56,961 nt of DNA from positions 1 to 56,961 of the forward strand of contig JBBIMP010000035.1 in assembly GCA_037444305.1 (NCBI GenBank), given 5' to 3'. Positions 8,844 through 18,343 of this stretch are shown one piece after another (the stretch's first letter is position 1; each line of letters begins with the position of its first letter). Under the pieces are notes generated by a model. The model was given only the letters and a program-made list of their open reading frames with translations, had not been told where the DNA came from and ran no database searches. The translations under genes and the position numbers were made by a program. The stretch comes from JBBIMP01 sp037444305. GTDB lineage: Bacteria > Acidobacteriota > UBA6911.

Positions 8844-9347
8844 TCAGACGGGAGGTTCTTCCATGCCGTAACTGGTCCATTCCTCTTTCGCAGGCCCGAA
8901 CAGCCCCGGGACCTTCAGACCCGCCTGCCGCATCAGCACCGTCATCTGCCCGCGGTGGTGGACTTCATGCTGGATCAGCACGCCGAGCGTCGCCCCGCGG
9001 CGCCACATCTCGCCGTACATGTCGTCTTCGACCTTCAAGGTCTCGTCCGACCACTCCTTTGTCACCTGCTCGAGGAGCGAATCGGCCACCTGGCCGTAGC
9101 CCCTGCCGATCTCCGCGGCGGTCGCAGGCGCCGGGTCGTCATGCTTCGGGCCCGAGAGTTTCAACCCGACCCGTCCGCTCATTTCGGCAACGGTCTGCAC
9201 CAGGTGCCACGCCATCCGGCCCAGGTTGCGGTGCCCCTCTCCGACCTTGTGGCCGAGCGAAGCGTCATCCAGCGCCGCCAGCATTTTCTTCGTGCCCTCG
9301 GAGGTCATCTGCCACGCCTGCCTGAATTGTTCAATTGTTGAAAACAT
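8844..9347 (-). CDS. DinB-family metal-binding four-helix protein
   Basis: A 167-residue protein with the DinB layout: a helix carrying His48 (GRMAWHLVQ) and a later helix with HEVHHRGQ at about 127-134, providing the three histidines that bind a divalent metal. Many DinB-like proteins are thiol-dependent S-transferases (bacillithiol or mycothiol type); the partner thiol is unknown here. The gene stands alone behind a strong terminator (9387-9424). Confidence 0.85.
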   Translation of the reverse strand: MFSTIEQFRQAWQMTSEGTKKMLAALDDASLGHKVGEGHRNLGRMAWHLVQTVAEMSGRVGLKLSGPKHDDPAPATAAEIGRGYGQVADSLLEQVTKEWSDETLKVEDDMYGEMWRRGATLGVLIQHEVHHRGQMTVLMRQAGLKVPGLFGPAKEEWTSYGMEEPPV

Positions 9348-9386
9348 GAGCTCCTTCCTTCAAACGGTGTCTTGAAAAAAGCAAAA

Positions 9387-9424
9387 GGCCACGGACTGCA
9401 CAGGAAATCGTACAATCCGTGGCC
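9387..9424. terminator. Bidirectional intrinsic terminator
   Basis: GGCCACGGA (9387-9395) pairs perfectly with TCCGTGGCC (9416-9424). On the plus strand it is followed by GTTTTTT and on the minus strand by TTTTGCTTTTTT. It lies just after the stop of the minus-strand VWFA gene and before the DinB gene, so it probably ends the TonB-VWFA operon. Confidence 0.85.
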
Positions 9425-9442
9425 GTTTTTTCAAACCCGGAG

Positions 9443-11629
9443 TTATTCCACGACGAACGGGAGGCGACGGAAAAGGTTCGTGTCCGAGACGCCGTCGTGG
9501 ATGTGGAGCTGCAGCGTGTAGGTCCCCTTCTTGAGCTTCGACAGCGGCATTGCCAGCGTGACCGGCACCACGTCCTTCGGCTCTTTCGCCCACTCGTTCA
9601 CCACGTAGCGCTGCGTCTCGAAAATCTTCGTCCTGTCCTGCAGAACCAGCATCGAGACCTCGACCGAAGGTTTCGCTGTCGCCGCTTCCGCGGCCGCGCC
9701 ATAAACGTGGAAGTAGACGTAGAGGTTCTGCCGGCTCGTGAACACGTGGCCGATGCTCGGGATGATCCGCTTGTCGCCGATCACGAGCGGGTCGAATTTG
9801 ATGCCCAGCGCCTCGAACCGCTTGCCGATCCCCCGATGCGCTACCGCTCCCGTGTTGTCTTTCGTATCCACCAGGCGGCCTCCGAGGATGACCGAGCTGG
9901 TGTCCAGCCCCGGCCCTTCCATCGAGGGGACCGCAAGGTTCTGCTCGAAGCTCCCGATCTTGCCGGTCCGATTGTCCCGCACGAGGAACTTGAGCTTGTA
10001 TTCGCCCGGCCTCAGCTGAAAGCCCGTCGTGTAGATGATCTGCCCGCCCTGGATTTTCTGCGCCGTCTGCGCGGGGAGCCGCACCTGCACTGTGTCGCGG
10101 GCCACCCCGGCCACACGACCCTTAGGCTCCACCACCTGCGCCAAGAACTCGAAACCCGCCTCCCGGCTGTTCCCCTTCTCCTCGAACTTCACCCCGTCCC
10201 CCGCCAGCTGGATCGACAGGGGCACCAGCCGCGCCGAGGATTCGGTCTTGAAGTAATCCGCCTGCAGGATGAACGGGACGTCGGAGAACGGGAAGTCGAC
10301 GTTCATGGCCTCTTCCAGCTGCCGGTCGCGTTCGTTCTGCGTCAGGCTGGTGAACTGCTTCGACGCGAAGTAGCCGGGCCGGTGCTGCAGCTTGAGGTCC
10401 GGCCGCGCGACCTCGATCTTCACCTTGCGGAACTTGCCGTCCTCCTTGGTGTTCGAACTGTAGTAGCCAAGAATGTAATAGGTCTGCGTGTCATTCAGGA
10501 CCTTGGAGAACACCGGCGCCAGGTCGTTCGTGTCCTGGAAGATTTCCCCGCCGGTGTCGATCGCCAGGGTGGTGAGCGTCTCGCGGCTGGCCGAAAAGCT
10601 CGCCATCTGGTTCCGGACGCCGCTGCCGGAAAACATGGCCCGCCCGCGCGCAGCACCCCGGCTTGCGTCCCCGCCCGGCGGAAGCGCTTGCAAACCCCGG
10701 CTGTCCACGGTGTAGATGGACATGTTCGACTGGTTCGCCACGTCGACGGTAGAACGGATCTGCGAGTAGTTCTCAACCCCGGTCGTGCTCATCCCGCTGG
10801 AAAAGTAGATGAGCGACTTGCGCTCGGCAATGTCGCGGTACATCTTGGCCACGGTTTCGAGCGCCGTGAGCCGCCGGTCGGTGTTGAAGATGTTGAACTG
10901 GACGGCGTCCGGGATGTAGACATCCTCCGACGGTTCTTCCTCGCTGAACTCCTCGGACGTCTCCCCCGCCTCCAGCGGGTTGAGCATCTTGAGGGTCTTC
11001 AGCAGAACAGTCTTGTCGTTGGTCAGGTCCTGCACCAGCTCCAGGATGCTGCTGTAGGTGGCGATCGCGATAAGGTCGTGCGGCGTGCTCCGCTTCTCGA
11101 CGAAGTCGCGCGCCGCCTCCACCGAACGGATCAGCTCCTCGGTCTGCAGCGAAGACAGGTCGAAGAACAGGATCACGAGCCGCTTCTCCTTGAGATCCTC
11201 CTTCTTCTGCTGGGCCACCGGGATGCTCTGCAGGTTGATGACCGGCGCCGGAGGCGCCGCCGGGGCGCCGGCGGGCACCGCCCCTTCGGCCAGCGTGCGC
11301 ACGACTGCCGGGTCTGGTCCCATCGGGATCTTCTCCAGGGAAAACGTTACGATCTCCTGGGCGATGTTGTCCTCGAGGATCCGGAAGTCCTCCCGCTTCA
11401 GATCTTCGATCAGGTTCCCCCTCCTGTCGCGCACCACGACGTCGATGATCACGAGGTTGGACTGCACGCGATACACGGGGGTGCGCTGCCTTTCGCTCAC
11501 GGCCCGCTGCTGCGACTGCGCAGACAGAAAGGCCGCGTGGCACAGGACGAACACGATCACCACCAGCCGGAAAATCCCGGCCCTTGATTTCACCGAACTC
11601 TTTGCTCTCGAATTGTCGATCAAGGCCAT
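9443..11629 (-). CDS. VWFA-related Acidobacterial domain protein, exported
   Basis: A 728-residue protein with an N-terminal hydrophobic segment (about 17-37). The opening FRVQSNLV-type pattern appears as YRVQSNLVIIDVVVRDRRGN with EDLKREDFRILED, the hallmark of the VWFA-related domain common in Acidobacteriota. A VWA-like core follows (LVILFFDLSSLQTEELI; DLSS stands where a MIDAS D-x-S-x-S would be) and a long beta-rich C-terminus. Function is unknown; an extracytoplasmic role in binding or assembly is likely. It begins 13 bases after the TonB receptor stop, so the two are one operon. Confidence 0.88.
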   Translation of the reverse strand: MALIDNSRAKSSVKSRAGIFRLVVIVFVLCHAAFLSAQSQQRAVSERQRTPVYRVQSNLVIIDVVVRDRRGNLIEDLKREDFRILEDNIAQEIVTFSLEKIPMGPDPAVVRTLAEGAVPAGAPAAPPAPVINLQSIPVAQQKKEDLKEKRLVILFFDLSSLQTEELIRSVEAARDFVEKRSTPHDLIAIATYSSILELVQDLTNDKTVLLKTLKMLNPLEAGETSEEFSEEEPSEDVYIPDAVQFNIFNTDRRLTALETVAKMYRDIAERKSLIYFSSGMSTTGVENYSQIRSTVDVANQSNMSIYTVDSRGLQALPPGGDASRGAARGRAMFSGSGVRNQMASFSASRETLTTLAIDTGGEIFQDTNDLAPVFSKVLNDTQTYYILGYYSSNTKEDGKFRKVKIEVARPDLKLQHRPGYFASKQFTSLTQNERDRQLEEAMNVDFPFSDVPFILQADYFKTESSARLVPLSIQLAGDGVKFEEKGNSREAGFEFLAQVVEPKGRVAGVARDTVQVRLPAQTAQKIQGGQIIYTTGFQLRPGEYKLKFLVRDNRTGKIGSFEQNLAVPSMEGPGLDTSSVILGGRLVDTKDNTGAVAHRGIGKRFEALGIKFDPLVIGDKRIIPSIGHVFTSRQNLYVYFHVYGAAAEAATAKPSVEVSMLVLQDRTKIFETQRYVVNEWAKEPKDVVPVTLAMPLSKLKKGTYTLQLHIHDGVSDTNLFRRLPFVVE

Positions 11630-11642
11630 CTTCCCCAGGTTG

Positions 11643-14600
11643 TCAGAAGTTGATGCGGATGTTGAAATCCATCTGGCGCATGGCGCGCGTGCCGGTGACC
11701 CGCCCGAAGTTCAGGGCGTTGACCGTCGTCCCGAGACCCGACCAGTTGGGATGGTTCAGGACGTTGGAGACCTGCCAGCGGAACTCCAGCCGCCGGTTGC
11801 CGTCGGCCAGCCGGAAGCTCTTGCGCATTGCCATGTTCAGCGTGTTGCTCCCCGGGCCGGGGATCGTGTTGCGGCCGGCGTTGCCGAAAACTCCGGGCGC
11901 GGGGATCGCAAACGCCTGCGTGTTGAAGTAGTGCCCGGTCGTGCGCTCGCCCCGCGGCAGGCTGACGATGCTGCCGGTGGCGTCCGGCCGCTCGGCGTTG
12001 TTGGATCCCGTGCCGCTGTTGTTGGCGACGTTCCCCAGCAGCCGCGCCGTGACGGGCGAGCCGCTCGCCAGCTGAAAGGTTCCGTTGAAGTTCCAGCCGG
12101 CGACGATCGCCTGCAGGAACGGCCCCACGTTCGACAGGTACTTCCGGCGTTCGCCCAGGGGAAGCTCGTAGCTGAACTGCGTGTTGAACCGGTGCCGCTG
12201 GTCGAAGCTGCTGAGCGAGCGCTCGGCGTCGATGTTCCGGTCGTCCTGGACCACCGTCAGCCGGCCCCCGCCGACGCCGGAAGCATTGTCGATGCTCTTG
12301 GCGAAGGTGTAGCTGCCGCCGACGCGCGCGCCGCGGGAGAACATGCGCCCGAGGCCCAGCGTGGCCGAGTGCATGATCGAGTCCGCGCCGGAACTCTGGT
12401 AAACGAAGTTGCCCGCGTTGCTGATGACGCGGTTGTCTTCGGTTGTGCCCGGCAGGCTGCCCGAGGGGGCGCGGTTCGGAGCCCGCAGGATGTCCAGTCG
12501 TGTACCCTTGGAGCCGTTGTACCCCAGTTCGAGCGAGTAGAGGCGGAAGAGCTGCGTCTGCACGTTCAGGTTCCACTGGTGGACCAGCCCGATCCGGTAG
12601 TTGGGATCGATGGCGTAAGTGTTCAGGATCGTCACGCTGGGATCGACCGGGAACCCGTTGGTGAGTGTGAGCGGTGCGGACGTCGTGGTCAGGATGTCCT
12701 GGTTGACGGCGAAGGGCGGCTGTCCCACCAACTGCCCGACGATCATCGGGTACACCGACGGGTTGAAAAACAGCCCGTAACCCGTCCGAAAGACCCACCT
12801 CGAGCGCGGGCTCGGCTTCCACGCGATCCCTATGCGCGGCCCGAAGTTGTTCCTGTCCGAGCGGACGAGGGATCGGGGATACTTGCCCGCATAGGGCCCG
12901 GTCGCGCCGGGGAACACCTGGGCGACCGCGGTGAAGCCGGGCGCCACGTCCAGCCCCACGATCCGGTCATACTTTTCGTAGTAGGGCTGGGCGTACTCGT
13001 AGCGCAGGCCTAGGCTGACGGACAGGCTGGGCCTCACCCGCCAGTTGTCCTGCACGTAGAGGTTGATGCTCTTGCCGCGCAGGTAGTTGTTGCTGCTGCC
13101 GAACCTGCGCGAGGTCGAATAGGGCAGGCCCAGCAGGAAATCCGCCAGGTCGTGGCCGCTGCCGGCGATCGGCCGGCCGGCGGCGTCGAACCGGCTGGTG
13201 GCGTACCCGGTGAAATCGTAGGTTCCGCGGGCGTTGCTGTCCTGCTGCGTGTTCCGCTGGTTCCAGGCGATGTCTCCGCCGGCCTGGAGGGTGTGCCGCG
13301 TGCCGATTTTGTTGATGCTGCCGCGCAGTGTGAGTGTCTGCGTGCGGTTGAGCGAGGGCGTGCCCAGCGACAGGTCACCGTAGTTGGTGAAGTTGATCGT
13401 CGGGAGGCCGAAGTTGATCGGGTCGCGCGATCCGCCCTTGATCCCCAACTGGCCGGCAACGTCCTTGGTGTAGGCAAAATCGTTGGAACTGAGGTTGCGC
13501 ACGCGGTTGAACGTGGCGCTGTAGTTGAGGACAAAGGTGGTCCGGAACCGGTAGACGCCGCCCAGCGCCAGATTCTGCGCGCGGTTGCCGCGGTCGGTGT
13601 CCAGGCCCGGGAAGATTGCGCTGGAGATCGACCCGCCGCGCCGGAAACTGTAGTTGATGTAATTGGTGCCGCGGGTCGAAATCGAGGTGTTGATCCGGGC
13701 CGTGATGCTGTCGGAGGTGTTGACCAGACCGCGCTGCATCGTGAAGTTCTGCACCGACCCGGGGAGGTTGGGCAGCGGGATGTACTGCAGCAGAGCGGCC
13801 GCCGCGGGATTCAGGCGCGTCGCCGGGATCTTCGCCCCCTGGAAAAGCGTGGGCGTCGCGGCGGCGGGATCGTAAAGAACCACGCCCTGGCCCGCCAGGG
13901 GGCCGGCTCGGAGAAACGTCTGGGAGAAGTCGCCTGCGCGCTCGAGCGCCGTCGGAACGGTGGTGAGGCTGTCGTAGGGATTCCTGTTGCGGCTGCCGCT
14001 GTAGCTCACGAACCACTGGCCCCGGGCGATGTTCATCCTGCCGCCCCCTCTTCCACCCTGGCCGCCGCGTTGTGCGCCGGCACTCGAGGTCGCCATCCAC
14101 GAGGGGAGGACGCCGCCCACCGCCACCTCGAAGTTGTTGCGGATCTGGACCGGCTTGTCGACCTCTTTCCCCGTGATGGAGTACGGCCGGGCGTTGAACA
14201 CGGAATTGGTGTAAGTGGAGGTGATGCTGCCGTTGATTTTGGACTGCTGGAACATTCCTCCGCGCCCCATGCCTCCGCCGAAGCCGCCGATGCCCAGGTA
14301 ACCGCCGCCCCCTCCCCCGTCGCCCCCGAAGGCCGCGACCACGTTCTCGAATCCTCCGAACCGGCCGGCCGCGCCGCCGCTGCCGTCGGCCGACATGATG
14401 GAAAAGCCCATTTCGCGTGCCATGCCCATGATCCGGTCGCGGAAGCGCGGGTCGTTCCAGTCGCCGGCATCCATGCTGGCGGTGGGATTGCCGGTGATCA
14501 CCAGCAGGTCGGAGTTGTCCTGCCGCCCCAGGATCGCGCCCGGGTCGATGCCCGCCGCACCCAGTTCCTGCTGAAACCGTTCCATCCCGGGGATGGCGGA

Positions 14601-15035
14601 CAGTTCCACCTGCTGGAAGCCCCCCTGCGGGGCCTGGGCGGGCCGGGCGCCGGCTTCCGGCGCAGTGCGTCCCGCGCCGGCCGCGGCCACGCGCGTGATG
14701 GTTATGGTCAGGCCCGCGCTCTCTTCTGCGGCCGGGTTGATCTTTTCGCGGGTGGTTTTCTGGAATCCCTCCATGGAGACGACCAGGCGGTAGAGTCCCT
14801 CAGGAAGGTTTTCGAAGCTGAAGGTTCCGTCAAACTCGGTGAGCGTGTCGGTGGAGGCTTCGGCGTCCTGCGCGAACAGGCTGACGGTGGCGCCGGGCAC
14901 GGGCACGCCCCTGGCGTCGACCACCTTGCCTGCGATCGAGCCGAGCTCCTGCGCCCCGGACAGGGCGGGAAATGCGAGGCAGCAGAGGAGCAAGCCGCCA
15001 GGAATTAACTTCTTGATCCCGATAGATTTGATCAT
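11643..15035 (-). CDS. TonB-dependent receptor with carboxypeptidase-regulatory-like domain (Oar-like)
   Basis: An 1130-residue outer-membrane protein. Signal peptide at 1-28, then a carboxypeptidase-regulatory-like Ig domain at about 33-115 (GSIAGKVVDARGVPVPGATV), a glycine-rich stretch around 225-265, and a plug and barrel rich in aromatic residues, ending MDFNIRINF with a terminal Phe as outer-membrane barrels do. The long C-terminal barrel segments (NNFGPRIGIAWKPSPRSRWV; FDQRHRFNTQFSYELP) are typical of acidobacterial Oar-like receptors. Ligand unknown. First gene of an operon with the VWFA protein. GGGGTGAGGG lies just upstream of the start. Confidence 0.93.
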   Translation of the reverse strand: MIKSIGIKKLIPGGLLLCCLAFPALSGAQELGSIAGKVVDARGVPVPGATVSLFAQDAEASTDTLTEFDGTFSFENLPEGLYRLVVSMEGFQKTTREKINPAAEESAGLTITITRVAAAGAGRTAPEAGARPAQAPQGGFQQVELSAIPGMERFQQELGAAGIDPGAILGRQDNSDLLVITGNPTASMDAGDWNDPRFRDRIMGMAREMGFSIMSADGSGGAAGRFGGFENVVAAFGGDGGGGGGYLGIGGFGGGMGRGGMFQQSKINGSITSTYTNSVFNARPYSITGKEVDKPVQIRNNFEVAVGGVLPSWMATSSAGAQRGGQGGRGGGRMNIARGQWFVSYSGSRNRNPYDSLTTVPTALERAGDFSQTFLRAGPLAGQGVVLYDPAAATPTLFQGAKIPATRLNPAAAALLQYIPLPNLPGSVQNFTMQRGLVNTSDSITARINTSISTRGTNYINYSFRRGGSISSAIFPGLDTDRGNRAQNLALGGVYRFRTTFVLNYSATFNRVRNLSSNDFAYTKDVAGQLGIKGGSRDPINFGLPTINFTNYGDLSLGTPSLNRTQTLTLRGSINKIGTRHTLQAGGDIAWNQRNTQQDSNARGTYDFTGYATSRFDAAGRPIAGSGHDLADFLLGLPYSTSRRFGSSNNYLRGKSINLYVQDNWRVRPSLSVSLGLRYEYAQPYYEKYDRIVGLDVAPGFTAVAQVFPGATGPYAGKYPRSLVRSDRNNFGPRIGIAWKPSPRSRWVFRTGYGLFFNPSVYPMIVGQLVGQPPFAVNQDILTTTSAPLTLTNGFPVDPSVTILNTYAIDPNYRIGLVHQWNLNVQTQLFRLYSLELGYNGSKGTRLDILRAPNRAPSGSLPGTTEDNRVISNAGNFVYQSSGADSIMHSATLGLGRMFSRGARVGGSYTFAKSIDNASGVGGGRLTVVQDDRNIDAERSLSSFDQRHRFNTQFSYELPLGERRKYLSNVGPFLQAIVAGWNFNGTFQLASGSPVTARLLGNVANNSGTGSNNAERPDATGSIVSLPRGERTTGHYFNTQAFAIPAPGVFGNAGRNTIPGPGSNTLNMAMRKSFRLADGNRRLEFRWQVSNVLNHPNWSGLGTTVNALNFGRVTGTRAMRQMDFNIRINF

Positions 15036-15356
15036 TGCACACCCTCACCCCAAGGATCTTCGTGAAAATAGCCCCGCCCCGCGCAAACCTGTGGGCAACC
15101 TAAATATACGTTGGCCTGTGCTCGTCGTTACCCGCATTCGGCGGCACCCGGCCTCGCTCTGCCCTGAATCTACGTCCCATCACTGCGGACTCGGTATTAA
15201 ATGATGGTAAAACGGCAATTTACACCCTCTTAACATGAGCCCGCCCGGCCCCATAGAGGTTGAAGAAACTCACCCATCACACAGCCGATCGAAGGGGCTT
15301 ACCGGGAGAGTTTAGCCGCCGCGGGCAGAGCGGAAATGCAAGGAAGCCGGGTGACT
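15036..15356. other. Intergenic region with the TonB operon leader
   Basis: About 320 bases without a gene. The part next to the TonB start is GC-rich; an AT-richer patch at 15195-15235 could hold a promoter, but no clean -35/-10 pair is visible on the minus strand. Confidence 0.35.
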
Positions 15357-15752
15357 CTACCAGATGGACTTGATCTGCGAATACCTGCGGATCTTCTCGT
15401 CCTTGGTTATGACGGGGAACCCGTGGATCATCGCTGTGGCGATGATGACCCGGTCGGCGGGATCTGCATGCGGATAGCCGGGCAGAAAAACAGAGCGTAG
15501 AAAAGTCGCGTTGTCGACCGGCACAAAATTGAAAAATGGCAGCGCCTCGCTCTTGGCGATCCAATCCTGCGCGTCGATGGTCAACTCAATGCGGCCGACG
15601 CCCGCGAGCATCGCCATTTCCCACACGCTGATGGATGAAATGTAAATCGAGCGGGTCGGCATGGCGTCCGCAATGGCCTTGCGGGCGCGCACGCTCAGCT
15701 GCTGCGGGTCATTGACAAACCATATCCAGGCGTGGGTATCGAGAATGATCAC
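15357..15752 (-). CDS. PIN-domain ribonuclease toxin (VapC type)
   Basis: A 131-residue PIN-domain protein with the acidic metal-binding residues in place: LDTHAWIW near the N-terminus, SVWEMAML in the middle and HADPADRVIIATA plus TKDEKI near the end. Such toxins cleave RNA, often tRNA or rRNA, when released from the antitoxin. It overlaps the antitoxin gene by 4 bases. A homologous pair lies at the other end of the window (55657-56285), suggesting a recurring family in this genome. Confidence 0.9.
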   Translation of the reverse strand: MIILDTHAWIWFVNDPQQLSVRARKAIADAMPTRSIYISSISVWEMAMLAGVGRIELTIDAQDWIAKSEALPFFNFVPVDNATFLRSVFLPGYPHADPADRVIIATAMIHGFPVITKDEKIRRYSQIKSIW

Positions 15753-15979
15753 TTGAGGGCTTCCCAGTCTTCCAACCCGACCGGCTCCATCGGGCTTTCA
15801 TATTTCACCACCGAGTTGCGCAATTCCCTCAGGATCTCCTCGGGATTCTCCGAATAGGGCACCACTTTCACCACCGGCCGCCCCCGGTCGGTGATGACGA
15901 TGGGCTTGCGGCTCTGTTCCACGATCCGGAAGTAGTGCAGGGCCCGTGCCTTGAACTTTGATTTGGACACAGCGGTCAT
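15749..15979 (-). CDS. Phd/YefM-type antitoxin
   Basis: A 76-residue protein with the Phd/YefM core SKSKFKARALHYFRIVEQS followed by PIVITDRGRPVVKVVPY, then an extended C-terminus that would cover the PIN toxin. These antitoxins dimerise, bind their own operator and neutralise the toxin. GGGGGCG precedes the ATG at 15979, and a 20-base imperfect palindrome lies 10 bases upstream. Confidence 0.88.
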   Translation of the reverse strand: MTAVSKSKFKARALHYFRIVEQSRKPIVITDRGRPVVKVVPYSENPEEILRELRNSVVKYESPMEPVGLEDWEALK

Positions 15980-15988
15980 GGCGCCCCC

Positions 15989-16008
15989 ATAATGATCATG
16001 GTCATAAT
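15989..16008 (-). promoter_or_regulatory. Likely operator of the VapC/Phd pair
   Basis: ATAATGATCATGGTCATAAT is an imperfect 20-base palindrome (16 of 20 positions self-complementary) directly upstream of the antitoxin gene, where Phd-type proteins autoregulate. Confidence 0.55.
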
Positions 16009-16174
16009 ACCCTGGTCACATGGCAAGGGTCAAGACGCTCCCCCTGTCCAACGGGAACTGGCACGGGCATATCATCGTGGCCGGGCGAGTGAACCCGGAT
16101 TCGGGCCTCCAGAAGCGATCGAAAATTGAGTCCGGGACCGGTTTTGCCCCTCGTCTTAGCGGTTTCTCTGTGAA

Positions 16175-17272
16175 TTACAAAAACTTGTCCTGGTCCAATC
16201 CCGATTGGTCGACACGCACGAGTTCGTAGCGGGTGGTGCCGAGCCCCATCTGCTCGGCGAAGGCAAGCTGCAGCGAGCCGTCGCGGCCCGGATACGACAT
16301 GGACTCCAGCGTCCGGCCCGCCTTTTCGCGGATGAGATCCAGCGTGGCGCGGTCGATGGCCACCGGGTCGAGCGAGGCCAGCACGCCGATGTCCTCCAGC
16401 AGCGGTTCCTGCTGCAGCGCCAGGCAGTCGCAGTCCGCAGTCACATTTACCAGCACGGTGACATAGGCGATTCGCCCCGGCTTGTCACGCACCACCGCGG
16501 CCGCGTGATCCACGATGCGTTCCTGCAGCCGCTCGCCCGCAATGGACCAGTCAAACTCTACGGCGCCCTCGCGGCACGTGGCAACGCACTCGCCGCAGCC
16601 GATGCAGAGGCTCTTGTCTATCGACGCATGCTTCTCCACCGTAATGGCATCCGGCGGGCACCACTCGGCGCAGGTGCCGCAGGCCACGCATGCATCGGGA
16701 TCGATGCGCGGGTGCTGGCCGTGGTGCTGGCGCAGCTTGCCCTTCCGTGACGAGCAGCCCATGCCCAGGTTCTTGAGGGCACCGCCCAGGCCGGTGCCCA
16801 GGTGGCCCGTGGCGTGGGTGAGTACGAGCATGGAGCGCGCCTGCACGATGGCCGAGGCGATCGCCACGGTGTCGAACTGCCGCCCGTTCACCTGCACCTC
16901 AACCTCGGCGCTCCCCTGGAGCCCGTCAGCCGGTACGAAGGGCGCACCCACCGCATCGATCGTGAAGCCGTGCTCGTGGGCCACCAGCGCATGGCCGGGA
17001 CCATTGTCGCGCCGGCTCCGGTAGAGCACGGCCGTGTCGGTGAGGAAGGGCGTCACGCCCCGCTCTTTCATGAGCCTGACCAGTGCGGCGGCGTAGGAAG
17101 GCGGCACGAACGTTCTCCTGCCCGGCTCGCCCACGTGCAGCTTGAGCGCCGAAAGATCGTTCTGCCGAAAGCAGTTGGCGAGCTCCGCAGCGCGCCACAG
17201 CTCCCCGAGCCGCCCGGCCACGACGTCGCCCCCCGCATTCCGGTCCAGCCGCACGAGATGCACCTGGCTCAT
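16175..17272 (-). CDS. DUF362 protein with two 4Fe-4S ferredoxin motifs
   Basis: A 365-residue protein. The N-terminal two thirds follow the DUF362 pattern (VHLVRLDRN..., GHLGTGLGGALKNLGMGCSS). Two ferredoxin motifs follow: ACVACGTCAEWCPPD and LCIGCGECVATCREG, eight cysteines for two 4Fe-4S clusters. After them DUF362 sequence continues to the end. DUF362 iron-sulfur proteins are thought to take part in electron transfer; the partner is unknown. The start at 17272 is preferred over 17296 because AAGGA sits 6-7 bases before it. It is downstream of fdhD on the same strand, 123 bases away. Confidence 0.87.
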   Translation of the reverse strand: MSQVHLVRLDRNAGGDVVAGRLGELWRAAELANCFRQNDLSALKLHVGEPGRRTFVPPSYAAALVRLMKERGVTPFLTDTAVLYRSRRDNGPGHALVAHEHGFTIDAVGAPFVPADGLQGSAEVEVQVNGRQFDTVAIASAIVQARSMLVLTHATGHLGTGLGGALKNLGMGCSSRKGKLRQHHGQHPRIDPDACVACGTCAEWCPPDAITVEKHASIDKSLCIGCGECVATCREGAVEFDWSIAGERLQERIVDHAAAVVRDKPGRIAYVTVLVNVTADCDCLALQQEPLLEDIGVLASLDPVAIDRATLDLIREKAGRTLESMSYPGRDGSLQLAFAEQMGLGTTRYELVRVDQSGLDQDKFL

Positions 17273-17395
17273 TTTGTCCTTTTCCCCTGCCTGCATTCCG
17301 GTTTCTCCGATTGGCCCCCGGACACTTCTTCAAACGCTAAGCCACCAGGACGCGGATCGGGGTTCATCCGCGCAAATCTGTTGGTGACTCGATTT

Positions 17396-18220
17396 TCAGC
17401 CGGCAACTCGTTCGGCGCCGGCATATATGTTCATCGATTTTTCCCGCACGAAGCCGGCCAGAATCATGCCGGTCTGCCTGGCCAGCTCCACCGCCAGCTG
17501 GGAGGGTGCCGAGACAGCGCACACAGCCGGTATGCGCGCCGCCAACCCTTTCTGGACAATCTCGAATCCGGCCCTCCCGCTCACCAGCAGGACGGAGTCT
17601 CCAATGGGCCAGGAACCCGAGAGCAGGGCCTTGCCCACCACCTTGTCAACCGCATTGTGACGGCCGATATCCTCGGCCAGACAAATAAGTTCCCCTTCCG
17701 GAGAGAACAGGGCAGCGGCGTGGAGGCCGCCCGTTTTGGCAAAGGCCGCCTGCGACTCCAGCATCTTCCCCGGGAGTTGCTCCAAGACCGCGCGCGACAG
17801 AACTACGGTGGGCTCCAGGGGCTCCGATACTTTGCACGCCTCCTCGATCGTGGCCTTGCCGCACAGCCCGCAGCTCGAATTGGCATACCGCTGCCTTATC
17901 GCGTGAAGCCCTTCGGGCACCCGTTCCCGCGGAACGTAGACGTTCACGATATTGCGCACTTCAGGATTCCCCGGGTGGGCACAGCGGGTGATGTCATAAA
18001 TATCTTCGCGGGAGCGAATGATCCGCTCTGTGGCCAGGAAACCCGCGGCCAGTTCCGCATCCCGGCCCGGCGTGCGCATGGTGACGGCGATGGACCTGTC
18101 GTTGACCCGGATCTCCAAGGGCTCCTCGATGGCGAGAAAGTCCTTCTCCGTTCGGCCGTCGCCGCCGTTCCATCGTTGGACATCCGTCACCCTGGTCATC
18201 GCCGTGCTTCCATCAGACAT
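17396..18220 (-). CDS. fdhD: FdhD, sulfurtransferase for formate dehydrogenase
   Basis: A 274-residue cytosolic protein with the FdhD signatures: SSCGLCGKATIE (the essential CxxC pair), GGLHAAALF and EDIGRHNAVDKVVG. FdhD passes sulfur from a cysteine desulfurase to the molybdenum cofactor so that formate dehydrogenase becomes active. No formate dehydrogenase is in this window, but MoaB is at 34.3 kb. ATG at 18220 has GGAG about 9 bases upstream. It is divergent from the flavocytochrome remnant and shares a 174-base control region with it. Confidence 0.95.
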   Translation of the reverse strand: MSDGSTAMTRVTDVQRWNGGDGRTEKDFLAIEEPLEIRVNDRSIAVTMRTPGRDAELAAGFLATERIIRSREDIYDITRCAHPGNPEVRNIVNVYVPRERVPEGLHAIRQRYANSSCGLCGKATIEEACKVSEPLEPTVVLSRAVLEQLPGKMLESQAAFAKTGGLHAAALFSPEGELICLAEDIGRHNAVDKVVGKALLSGSWPIGDSVLLVSGRAGFEIVQKGLAARIPAVCAVSAPSQLAVELARQTGMILAGFVREKSMNIYAGAERVAG

Positions 18221-18343
18221 CACTCACACTCCAGAGACCGAGCCAGATCCCCCCCGCGAGAAACCACCGAGCGGGCAGAGGCTCGAATTATATCCGTTTC
18301 ATCCCGCCAATCCCATTCTGGTCCGGGCGGCCAAAAAACACTT

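Noticed and set aside
9419..11587. A 722-codon plus-strand frame opposite the VWFA gene
   Set aside because: Arginine-, leucine- and valine-rich antisense reading typical of GC-rich DNA; the opposite strand has clear domains, start and terminator.
13152..15008. A 618-codon plus-strand frame opposite the TonB receptor
   Set aside because: Same antisense effect; no recognisable motif and no start signal.
16020..16229. A 69-codon plus-strand frame beginning MARVKTLPLSN
   Set aside because: No ribosome site, no family resemblance, and its 3' end overlaps the DUF362 gene on the other strand. Likely chance.
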